From contig CAWHYZ010000016.1 of NCBI GenBank assembly GCA_963833605.1, forward strand, positions 62,001 through 126,000: 64,000 bases of DNA, given 5' to 3'. Each line of letters begins with the position of its first letter. The first letter of the stretch is position 1. The notes beneath the pieces are model-generated. The model saw only the letters and a list, made by a program, of their open reading frames with translations. It did no database searches and was not told the DNA's origin. The DNA is from JAFAXD01 sp963833605 (lineage in GTDB: Bacteria; Pseudomonadota; Alphaproteobacteria; Rhizobiales; Xanthobacteraceae). The translations under genes and the position numbers were made by a program. This document shows, piece by piece, positions 8,438-15,472 of this stretch.

Positions 8438-9716
8438 CGAACACGCTCCCGTCGGGCTTGACCTGCCAAGTTTGAATCGAGTTGTTGTGATAGATCGAAT
8501 TCGAGCCGCGGATCTTGCGCAACGCCGTGATGGTGGGCTGGACATAGCCGGTCTCGTCGATCGCGCGCGATTCGAGAAATAGCGGCCGCCCGTCCCAGCT
8601 CCACGGGAAGGTGAAACGCGTCAACGCTTTCGACAGGATCGGTTCCTCGAGCCGCGCCGGTTGCCAATTGATGCCGCCGTCCGTCGAGACATGGACTGCC
8701 TTCACTTTGCCCTTGCCGCTCCAGGCTAGCCCGCGAATTTCATAAAGCCCGGGACCTGCCAGCGGCTTTTCCGGACAAGGGAAGGTGATGACCGATTTCG
8801 CGTCGAGAACCCAGGTGAAGCCGCGCGCCGTTCCGTCGGGCATGAGGTCGGTATATTTCGACGTTTCCTCACGCGTGAACCACGGCCGATCGCCGACCTT
8901 GATCCGGCGCAACCACTTCACGTTCACGTTGCCTTCCCAACCCGGCACGACGAGACGCAGCGGATAACCCTGCTCGGGACGCAAAGCTTCGCCGTTCTGG
9001 CCGTAGACCACGAGGCAATCGTCGAGACTTTTTTCCAGCGGCAGGCTGCGGGTCATGCGCGCCCCGTCGGCGCCTTCCACCAGTATCCATTTGGCCTCCC
9101 GTTTAAGGCCAACCTCTTCCAGCAGCGTCGACAGCTTTACGCCGGTCCATTCGGCGCAACTCACCATGCCGTGGGTGAACTGGAGCGAATTGAGTTGCGC
9201 GCCGCGCCATTCCATGCCGCCGTTGGCCGGACACTCGATGAAATGGATGCGCGACACCGAAGGAAACCGCACGATATCGTTCATGCTCAAAGCGAGCGGC
9301 CGCTCGACCAAGCCATGGATCAGCAGACGATGCTTGTCCGGCTCCACGGTCGGGTAGCCGGCATGATGCCGCTCGAAGAACAAGCCATTCGGGGTGATGA
9401 TGCCGTGTAGATCCTGCAGCGGCGAGAAGCTGACGGAGGATTCCTTGGTTGCCGTGAGCCAGGGGACATAGCGCCGGATGACGCCGCTCTCCGTCTCGGC
9501 GGGCAGTCCATAGGGCCGTTCGACCACGCCGGCGCCAAGGGTCTGCGACCACAACGGCTCGTCCGGCGGTAACGCATCTTCGGCGCCCGCCGCGCTGCGG
9601 CCGAGCGCAAGGCCTCCCGCCATGGCGGCCCCAAACTTCAGGATGGAGCGTCGAGCTACCGATGTGCCGGCCGGTCCGGGCGTTCGGCCCGTTGCGCGCC
9701 GAGTAAACGGCACCAT
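8421..9716 (-). CDS. soxC: SoxC sulfane dehydrogenase, molybdopterin subunit
   Basis: A 431-residue periplasmic molybdoenzyme of the sulfite oxidase family. In SoxCD it oxidises the SoxY-bound sulfane sulfur, giving complete thiosulfate oxidation without sulfur globules. A twin-arginine signal is seen (VARRSILKFGAAMAGG). The cofactor cysteine is C162 in FIECPANGGMEW, the SoxC form of this motif. The C-terminal dimerisation domain follows (VHVSTDGGINW). ATG at 9716 has GGGAGGA 6 bases before it; a start 75 bases upstream has no such site. First gene of the leftward operon, divergent from the ArsR-type regulator. Confidence 0.93.
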   Translation of the reverse strand: MVPFTRRATGRTPGPAGTSVARRSILKFGAAMAGGLALGRSAAGAEDALPPDEPLWSQTLGAGVVERPYGLPAETESGVIRRYVPWLTATKESSVSFSPLQDLHGIITPNGLFFERHHAGYPTVEPDKHRLLIHGLVERPLALSMNDIVRFPSVSRIHFIECPANGGMEWRGAQLNSLQFTHGMVSCAEWTGVKLSTLLEEVGLKREAKWILVEGADGARMTRSLPLEKSLDDCLVVYGQNGEALRPEQGYPLRLVVPGWEGNVNVKWLRRIKVGDRPWFTREETSKYTDLMPDGTARGFTWVLDAKSVITFPCPEKPLAGPGLYEIRGLAWSGKGKVKAVHVSTDGGINWQPARLEEPILSKALTRFTFPWSWDGRPLFLESRAIDETGYVQPTITALRKIRGSNSIYHNNSIQTWQVKPDGSVFDVQLA

Positions 9717-9762
9717 TGCTTCCTCCCGAAGCGGCACGAACTTTTCATTTTTCGATTGGCAA

Positions 9763-9791
9763 CATCTATCAACGTAGTCTAAATTAGTCAA
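9763..9791 (-). promoter_or_regulatory. Predicted sigma-70-type promoter for soxC
   Basis: On the minus strand TTGACT (9786-9791) and TAGATG (9763-9768) are separated by exactly 17 bases and point at soxC, whose start is at 9716. The -35 hexamer lies between the two copies of the repeat described in the next entry, so a bound repressor would block polymerase. Predicted by eye only. Confidence 0.5.
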
Positions 9792-9803
9792 TACTAAATT
9801 AGA
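9778..9803. promoter_or_regulatory. Candidate operator of the persulfide-sensing repressor
   Basis: Two identical 9-bp copies of CTAAATTAG (9779-9787 and 9794-9802) are spaced 15 bp start to start. Each is itself nearly palindromic, and the whole 26 bp is an inverted repeat with flanking T...A. It is strongly AT-rich in GC-rich surroundings, like known BigR/SqrR operators. It overlaps the predicted soxC -35 box. It also lies just upstream of a possible TATGAT -10 box (9808-9813) for the rightward regulator gene, so it could control both. Confidence 0.6.
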
Positions 9804-9890
9804 AAACTATGATTTATTGTGAACATTGGCGCTCACGCTCGAATCGTGCTGCGTTGCAAGGCCCGCGCGGGAGCGCTCTGAGGTCGATCG

Positions 9891-10250
9891 ATGTCTAAGC
9901 ATGCAGCAGCCAAGGCGCAAAAGCCGCGAGATCCCTTCGACACGCCGGAGCTGCGAGTGCTGGCGCAGCAGGCGGCAGCCGCCGCACACCTTCTCAAACT
10001 TTTGGGCAACGAGCATCGCCTGCTCATTCTTTGCTTTCTGACGGCCCGCGGCGAAATGACCGTCGGTGAAATGCAGTCGGCCGTCGACTTGAGCCAATCG
10101 GCGCTGTCGCAACATTTGGCGCGGCTGCGCGAGGACGGCCTCGTTACGTTTCGCCGGACCTCGCAGACCTTGCACTACCGCATTGCCGACGCACGCGCTG
10201 CTCGCGTCCTTGACGTGCTCAAGGATATCTACTGCGGAAATATGCGGTGA
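9891..10250 (+). CDS. ArsR-family repressor of SqrR/BigR type
   Basis: A 119-residue winged-helix DNA-binding protein. Recognition helix region: DLSQSALSQHLARLREDGL; wing: VTFRRTSQTLHYRIAD. C48 in LLILCFL and C115 in KDIYCGNM match in place and spacing (67) the cysteine pair that forms a polysulfide bridge in the sulfide/persulfide sensors SqrR and BigR (spacing 66). No metal-site histidine cluster is evident. It is divergent from soxC, with AT-rich repeats between. Inferred: represses sox genes until persulfide links the cysteines. SoxR, the Sox regulator in Paracoccus and Pseudaminobacter, is of the same family. A perfect GC-rich palindrome at 10298-10311 follows the gene but lacks a T-run. 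Confidence 0.85.
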   Translation: MSKHAAAKAQKPRDPFDTPELRVLAQQAAAAAHLLKLLGNEHRLLILCFLTARGEMTVGEMQSAVDLSQSALSQHLARLREDGLVTFRRTSQTLHYRIADARAARVLDVLKDIYCGNMR

Positions 10251-10317
10251 GGGCGCTCAACGCGGTTTCATCTTTGACGGCCGCTCGACATCCCAGGGCG
10301 GCGATCGCCGCTGGTTC

Positions 10318-10776
10318 TCATCCGTCGACCACGGTGGCAAGCACGGGCGCCTGAGTGCCCGCCCGTCTTTGCCAGGCGTGCTGCAGCAGCATCCCGACGA
10401 TCATGGCGCCGACGAAGACGAACACCCGCGGCGAGCCCGTTGCCAGGTTTTCGACCGCCGGTCCCGGGCACAAACCAACCAGACCCCAGCCGATGCCGAA
10501 CAGGAGTGCTCCGACCACCAGCGGGCGATCGATGGCGTTCGCGGTCGGCCAGAGGCTTCGTGCCGCCAGCAGCGGTTGCCCGCGTCGGCGCGCGATCCTG
10601 AATCCTGGCCATGCGACCGCCAGTGCGGCGGCCATCACGACGGCGAGGCTTGGATCCCAGGCCCCGCCAAAGAGGTCCAGAAATCCCAGCACCTTGGCAG
10701 GCTGCATCATGCCGGAGATGAGGAGGCCGAACCCGAACACGAGGCCGCACAGAAGCCCAACCAGCACATCGCGCAT
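10318..10776 (-). CDS. YeeE/YedE-family half transporter (second of pair)
   Basis: A 152-residue membrane protein with about four transmembrane segments (VGLLCGLVFGFGLLISGM, LAVVMAAALAVAWPGF, RPLVVGALLFGIGWGLVG, VFVFVGAMIVGML). The motif GLCPGPAVENLATG carries a cysteine in the place of the sulfur-relay cysteines of YeeE/TsuA thiosulfate channels. The short pair form resembles PmpB. Start is ATG at 10776, two bases after the stop of the partner. Expected to sit in the inner membrane and pass thiosulfate or sulfane sulfur inward; this is inferred from the family and location. Confidence 0.8.
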   Translation of the reverse strand: MRDVLVGLLCGLVFGFGLLISGMMQPAKVLGFLDLFGGAWDPSLAVVMAAALAVAWPGFRIARRRGQPLLAARSLWPTANAIDRPLVVGALLFGIGWGLVGLCPGPAVENLATGSPRVFVFVGAMIVGMLLQHAWQRRAGTQAPVLATVVDG

Positions 10777-10778
10777 GA

Positions 10779-11201
10779 TCACGCTCCAACAACATGACGG
10801 GTGATGAAAACAACGCCGATCGCCGCTGCCATGAAAACGGCGGTCGCGACCATTGAGCGCGGCGATAGCCGCGCGATTCCACAGATGCCATGCCCGGACG
10901 TGCAGCCCGATGCCATCCGCGTACCGAAGCCCACCAACAGCCCCGACACCACGATTACCCCGAAGCTTGCGGGCATCAGTGGCGAAGCGGCGCCGAACCC
11001 TGCGAGCGCTGCGAGCAGAGGGGCGGCCACGAGGCCGATCAGGAACGCGAGCCGCCAACCTTTGTCGCTGCCAGCGGTGAGGCATTCGCCCACAATGCCG
11101 CTGATGCCGGCAATGCGTCCGGACAGCAGCATCAGCAGCACCGCCGAAAGCCCGATCAGCGCGCCGCCGATGGCGGCCGAGACCGGCGTGAAATTGGCCA
11201 T
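10779..11201 (-). CDS. YeeE/YedE-family half transporter (first of pair)
   Basis: A 140-residue membrane protein with hydrophobic segments at about 8-30, 50-72, 80-97 and 115-135. It has the signature SGCTSGHGICGIARLSPRS, with two cysteines, which is the YeeE/PmpA hallmark. Together with the following gene it makes one two-chain YeeE-like transporter. The pair runs convergently to the repressor gene. Such pairs are common in sulfur-oxidation loci and are often under BigR/SqrR control, but no operator copy is obvious in front of this gene. Confidence 0.82.
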   Translation of the reverse strand: MANFTPVSAAIGGALIGLSAVLLMLLSGRIAGISGIVGECLTAGSDKGWRLAFLIGLVAAPLLAALAGFGAASPLMPASFGVIVVSGLLVGFGTRMASGCTSGHGICGIARLSPRSMVATAVFMAAAIGVVFITRHVVGA

Positions 11202-11236
11202 GAGGCGATCCTTTCCACGTTTCTGAATGCACCAAC

Positions 11237-11352
11237 ACCATAGATGCCATCCCCGCCCGAAACGGCATCTATGGTCAAGTGTGCGCGCGAAAACCCCAAT
11301 TCATCAACACCTTACTCATAGATGCCCTCGTTTCCAACAGAGGGCATCTATG
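11237..11352. repeat. Two tandem hairpins sharing core CATAGATGCC
   Basis: Hairpin 1 has perfect 12-bp arms ACCATAGATGCC (11237-11248) and GGCATCTATGGT (11264-11275). Hairpin 2 has perfect 13-bp arms CATAGATGCCCTC (11317-11329) and GAGGGCATCTATG (11340-11352). Loops are 15 and 10 bases. They fill the gap between the start of the transporter pair and the end of the lyase-like gene, both leftward. No T-run follows in the leftward direction, so simple terminators are less likely than REP-type repeats. Confidence 0.7.
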
Positions 11353-11358
11353 GATGCC

Positions 11359-12885
11359 CTATCGGCCTGTCGCAATGCCGGCGAAGGTGGCGTCGAGCCT
11401 GCCGGAAGCGTCGTGGAGCCTAGCTCGCGCCGCCTCGAGCCAATCGCGATCGGCGTGCAACTGGTTTTGCGCGGCGGAAAGCATGCGGGCGACCTCTGCG
11501 GGCTGCGGCCCGCCCAGCCCTTTGCTCTCCGTCACCATGTTCTCGGCGGTGAGGGCGCGGCGGAAAGCGGTTTCGCTGAGGGGCAGCTGCGGGCTCGTCA
11601 GTTTGAACGCCGCCGCCGCATTCGCGTAGATGCGCTGTGCTTCTGCGTACGGAATGTCGACCGGCTTCAGTCCGTTCGCGCGCCCGAAATTGACAAGCTC
11701 GGACGCGAAATGATGCCCGACCCGGAACGGCACATCGGCGTCGCGCTGGAGCGTGTCGGCGAGTTCGGTCGTGGTCGAATAATCGGCGTTGACCTCGGCG
11801 AGCGCGCGCTCCTCGTCGAACACCAGCGTGTGCAACAGCGCACCAAAGCCGTCGAACAGGTCAGCGAGTTCACGCATCACGTTGTTCGGCTGGTTGCCCT
11901 GCTTGGAGTTGATGAATGGTTTGTAGTCGCTCATGCCGGACGCCACGTTGTGCGCAACAAGAAGAAATGTCTGGGCGTGGCCGATCACGATGCTCGCTTG
12001 CGCGCGCAGAAACACGAGGCCGGACGGATTGCGCTTTTGTGGCATGATGCTGCTGGTTCCGGTCAGTTCGCCTTCGGCAAGCAACAACCAAGGTCTCGTC
12101 TGCGCATATTGCTGCGTCAGGTCGGCGATGAATGCGCCGATGGTGAGCGCGCTTGCGCTCGCAATACCGACGGCTTCGGCGCCGGTATCGATCGGCGAGA
12201 GCTGGTTGGCGTCGAGCGAGTTTTCGACCACGCCGTCGAAACCGAGCAGCTCGGCCAGCCGCGGGCGGTTGACCGGGAAACTCGACGTGCCGAGCGCGGC
12301 CGCCCCGAGCGGCGACAGATTGAGTCGCGCGTAGACCTGCCGTATGCGCTCCGCGTCCCGCCCAAGTGCAGAAGCATAGGCCGTAAGATAATGGCCGAGC
12401 GTGATGGGCTGCGCCTGAACGCCCCAGGTGTAGGCCGGGATGATCGCGTTGGGATATTTGTCGGCGATCGCCAGCAACGCCGCGCGCGCCTCGTTGAGCT
12501 TGGCGAACGTCTTGAGCAGGTCCTCGCGCATGGCGAGCCGCTGGATGGTCGCGCCGATATCCTGCCGGCTGCGGCCCGAGTGCAGCCGGGTCACGTCCGG
12601 CCCGCCGATCTTGATCAGCGCATCCTCGACGATGAGGTAGTTGCCCGAACGCGTCGCGCCCGGCAGATCGCCGTCGGCGATCACCCGGCGCACCGCGACG
12701 GCGATCTTGCCGCCCAGCGGTTTCGGCACGATCCCGGTCTCGACCACCATGACGGCCGAGGCCTTGTTGATTTCGCCCAGCCAGTAGAATGGGTCACGTT
12801 GCTGGGCAGCACCCGGCACGATCATTGCGAATACCCCGATGGCGGCGACCCCAAGGCGCCCGCCGACCCATGGTAGGCCGCACAT
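11359..12885 (-). CDS. Exported argininosuccinate lyase-like protein
   Basis: A 508-residue member of the fumarase/aspartase/argininosuccinate lyase superfamily. The superfamily signature GTSSIMPQKRNP is intact, and LHSGRSRQD matches the ASL N-terminal substrate loop. Unlike cytoplasmic ArgH it begins with a signal sequence (VAAIGVFAMIVPGAAQQ, residues 12-28). ATG at 12885 is chosen because GGAGGAAAGCTCGC precedes it and the signal follows directly. It is not near other arg genes and lies divergent from a sensor kinase. Reaction unknown: it may cleave an argininosuccinate-like or other fumarate-releasing compound in the periplasm. Confidence 0.75.
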   Translation of the reverse strand: MCGLPWVGGRLGVAAIGVFAMIVPGAAQQRDPFYWLGEINKASAVMVVETGIVPKPLGGKIAVAVRRVIADGDLPGATRSGNYLIVEDALIKIGGPDVTRLHSGRSRQDIGATIQRLAMREDLLKTFAKLNEARAALLAIADKYPNAIIPAYTWGVQAQPITLGHYLTAYASALGRDAERIRQVYARLNLSPLGAAALGTSSFPVNRPRLAELLGFDGVVENSLDANQLSPIDTGAEAVGIASASALTIGAFIADLTQQYAQTRPWLLLAEGELTGTSSIMPQKRNPSGLVFLRAQASIVIGHAQTFLLVAHNVASGMSDYKPFINSKQGNQPNNVMRELADLFDGFGALLHTLVFDEERALAEVNADYSTTTELADTLQRDADVPFRVGHHFASELVNFGRANGLKPVDIPYAEAQRIYANAAAAFKLTSPQLPLSETAFRRALTAENMVTESKGLGGPQPAEVARMLSAAQNQLHADRDWLEAARARLHDASGRLDATFAGIATGR

Positions 12886-12967
12886 GCGAGCTTTCCTCCA
12901 CACAAATGACGTATCGTGCCATTCACTATATCCTGTACATTGAGCAGGTTGAGGCTCGGGGGATATT

Positions 12968-15286
12968 TTGATCGACGTCCGTACGCGTCTGCGTGGCATC
13001 TCCATGCGGGGATACCTGCTGCTGCTGGTATTTTCGGTCGCGGTCCCGGCTGCTGTGTTCGCTGCAATTCTGCTCCAGCGCTACTACAATTCGGAAGTCG
13101 CGCGCATCGATCAGGAGCTTTTGAACAACGCTCATCAGCTGGCGCAGACTGTCGACCGCGATCTCGCCGGGCTGCAGGCGATCATGCAGACGCTCGCCCT
13201 TTCGCACTCACTCGTCGTGGGCGACCACGAGGCCTTCTACCAGCAGGCCGTGCAGGTGCGCGACTACGTCGGTGGCCACTTGACGCTGCGCGACCCGGCC
13301 GGCCGCCATCTTGTCAACACGCGCGTCCCGTTCGGAACGCCATTGCCGAGCGAACATCTTGCGAGTGATGAGGCGGTACGCAAGCACCACCGGCCGGTCG
13401 TCAGCGGGATCATCATCGGGCCGGTAGCGCACGAGCCGGTCTACACCATCACGGCGGCGGTGGTGCAGAACGGCGAACTGACCCATTTCCTCAATCTCAG
13501 CTTGCCACCGGAACGGCTGGCGGAACTCCTCAAGCAGGGCCTCGACCCCGGGCACATCGCTGGGATCTTCGATCAGGACGGCCAGTTCATGGCGCGTAGC
13601 GAGCGGCATGCGGATTTCGTCGGGCGCAAAGCGCCGTCCGGATTCCTCGACCAGATGCGGGGCAGCGAGGGAAATTTCCGCAGCGTCAACGTCGCCGGCA
13701 ATTCCGTGAGCGTGGCCTACGCGCGCTCCAACTTGTCGGGCTGGGCAGTGCTCACCAGCGTTCCTGATCGGGCCTCGCGGGCGAGCCTGCATCGCGCCCT
13801 GTGGACGTTGGCGGCGCTCGCCGTGTTGCTCACCGTGTTGGCGGTGCTGCTGGCCTATGCGATCGGCAATCGGATGGCTGGCGCAGTGCACGCCCTGGCC
13901 GCTCAGGCCTCGGCGCTCGGACACGGATCGCCGGTCGTACCGCGCCAGCTCGCGGTGCGCGAGGTCAACGCGGTCGGCCAGGCGCTCGCGGACGCTTCCG
14001 AGAAACTGCGTGAGCGCGAACGCGAACGCGACGATGCCGAGCGCGAACTGCGCACGCTGTCGGAAACCCTCGAAAATCGCGTGTTCGAGCGCACGCGCGA
14101 GCTTGCAGCCGAAATGAAGCGACGCTCCGATACCGAGGAGGCATTGCGCCAGGCCCAGAAGATGGAGGCGATCGGCCAATTGACTGGCGGCATTGCGCAC
14201 GACTTCAACAACATGCTCGCCATCATCATCGGCAGTCTGGACTTGGCGGCGCGCCGGCTCGCCCGTGGTGATACGGCGATCGGGAAGTACCTCGCCAGTG
14301 CGCAGGAGGGTGGCCGGCGTGCGGCATCCCTCGTCCAACAGTTGCTGGCATTTTCTCGCCAGCAGCCGCTGGCACCCGCGGAACTCGACCCCAACAAGCT
14401 CATCTCCGGTATGTCGGAAATGCTGCACCGGAGCCTGGGCGAGACCATCAGGCTTGAGACCAACCTGGCCGAGGGTTTGTGGAAAACCCATGCCGACCGT
14501 AATCAGCTCGAGAACGCGATGCTCAATCTTGCGGTCAACGCCCGCGACGCCATGCCCGATGGAGGCCAGCTTACAGTCGAAACTGCCAACATCCGGATGC
14601 AGGAGGCGGATGCGCGTGAGGCCGGCGTTCCGCCCGGTGAATATGTGCTCATTGTCGTCCGCGACACCGGCGGCGGCATGTCCCCCGAGGTGATCGAGAA
14701 GGCGTTCGACCCGTTCTTCACCACCAAGCAGAGCGGCGCCGGCACTGGCTTGGGGCTCAGTCAGGTCTATGGGTTCGTGCGGCAGTCGGGCGGCCATGTA
14801 AAAATCGAAAGCACCGTCGGGTGTGGCACCACGGTGCGGATCTACCTGCCGCGCTATGTCGGTGATGCGGCACCCAACCCGGACGAAGATGACAAGACCC
14901 CGATTCCCACCAACGACGGCAGCGTGACCGTGCTGGTGGTCGAGGACGAGGAGGGGGTACGCGCGCACGCTGTCTCTGCGCTGCGCGAGCTCGGCTACCG
15001 GGTGCTCGACGCCGACAGCGCCGCCAAGGCAATCGAGGTCATCGGCACACATCCCGAGATTGGGCTTCTGTTCACGGATGTGGTCATGCCGGAGATGAAC
15101 GGCCGGCGCCTGTCGGACCAGATCCACCAGCGCCGGCCCGATATCAAGGTTCTGTTCACGACCGGCTATACCCGCGACGCGATCGTGCACAACGGCACGC
15201 TTGACGTTGGCGTCAGCCTGATCACCAAACCCTTCACTCTCGACGAGCTCGCCCGCAAAGTGGCTGAGGTGCTGCGCGCCGCCTGA
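12968..15286 (+). CDS. Hybrid sensor histidine kinase with periplasmic Cache-type sensor
   Basis: A 772-residue membrane sensor. TM1 at about 14-37, a periplasmic Cache-like domain at 40-275, TM2 at 278-300, HAMP and coiled coil to about 395, then a histidine kinase core with phospho-acceptor H411 in GGIAHDFNN. The ATPase domain has the N box (NLAVNARDAMPDGG), DTGGGM and GTGLGLSQV. A receiver domain at about 655-770 has D704 in FTDVVMP and the lysine in TKPFTL. The frame opens with TTG at 12968, preceded by GGGGGA; an ATG at 13004 is possible. No separate response regulator is next to it, so the output partner is unknown. Confidence 0.88.
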   Translation: MIDVRTRLRGISMRGYLLLLVFSVAVPAAVFAAILLQRYYNSEVARIDQELLNNAHQLAQTVDRDLAGLQAIMQTLALSHSLVVGDHEAFYQQAVQVRDYVGGHLTLRDPAGRHLVNTRVPFGTPLPSEHLASDEAVRKHHRPVVSGIIIGPVAHEPVYTITAAVVQNGELTHFLNLSLPPERLAELLKQGLDPGHIAGIFDQDGQFMARSERHADFVGRKAPSGFLDQMRGSEGNFRSVNVAGNSVSVAYARSNLSGWAVLTSVPDRASRASLHRALWTLAALAVLLTVLAVLLAYAIGNRMAGAVHALAAQASALGHGSPVVPRQLAVREVNAVGQALADASEKLRERERERDDAERELRTLSETLENRVFERTRELAAEMKRRSDTEEALRQAQKMEAIGQLTGGIAHDFNNMLAIIIGSLDLAARRLARGDTAIGKYLASAQEGGRRAASLVQQLLAFSRQQPLAPAELDPNKLISGMSEMLHRSLGETIRLETNLAEGLWKTHADRNQLENAMLNLAVNARDAMPDGGQLTVETANIRMQEADAREAGVPPGEYVLIVVRDTGGGMSPEVIEKAFDPFFTTKQSGAGTGLGLSQVYGFVRQSGGHVKIESTVGCGTTVRIYLPRYVGDAAPNPDEDDKTPIPTNDGSVTVLVVEDEEGVRAHAVSALRELGYRVLDADSAAKAIEVIGTHPEIGLLFTDVVMPEMNGRRLSDQIHQRRPDIKVLFTTGYTRDAIVHNGTLDVGVSLITKPFTLDELARKVAEVLRAA

Positions 15287-15472
15287 CCCCCTGAGAAATC
15301 TTCCGCCGCAATGCGCCAAATTTCGCGTCGCCCGCCGTCGCGGCAATTTCGTTCCGGACCGCTACCTGCCTACGCAATCGCCACAAATCGAGTGAATGGC
15401 CGGCCCTTCCTGCCGCTTGCGGCGACCGCTATATAGCGAAAGCGGACTGCGTGCCGCCCGGAGGCCCGAGCG

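Noticed and set aside
10298..10311. Perfect palindrome GCGGCGATCGCCGC as a terminator between convergent genes
   Set aside because: No T-run on either strand and no loop, so it is not listed as an intrinsic terminator.
13208..15346. 712-codon open frame antisense to the sensor kinase
   Set aside because: It is the reverse shadow of a clear multi-domain kinase; the translation has no recognisable domain.
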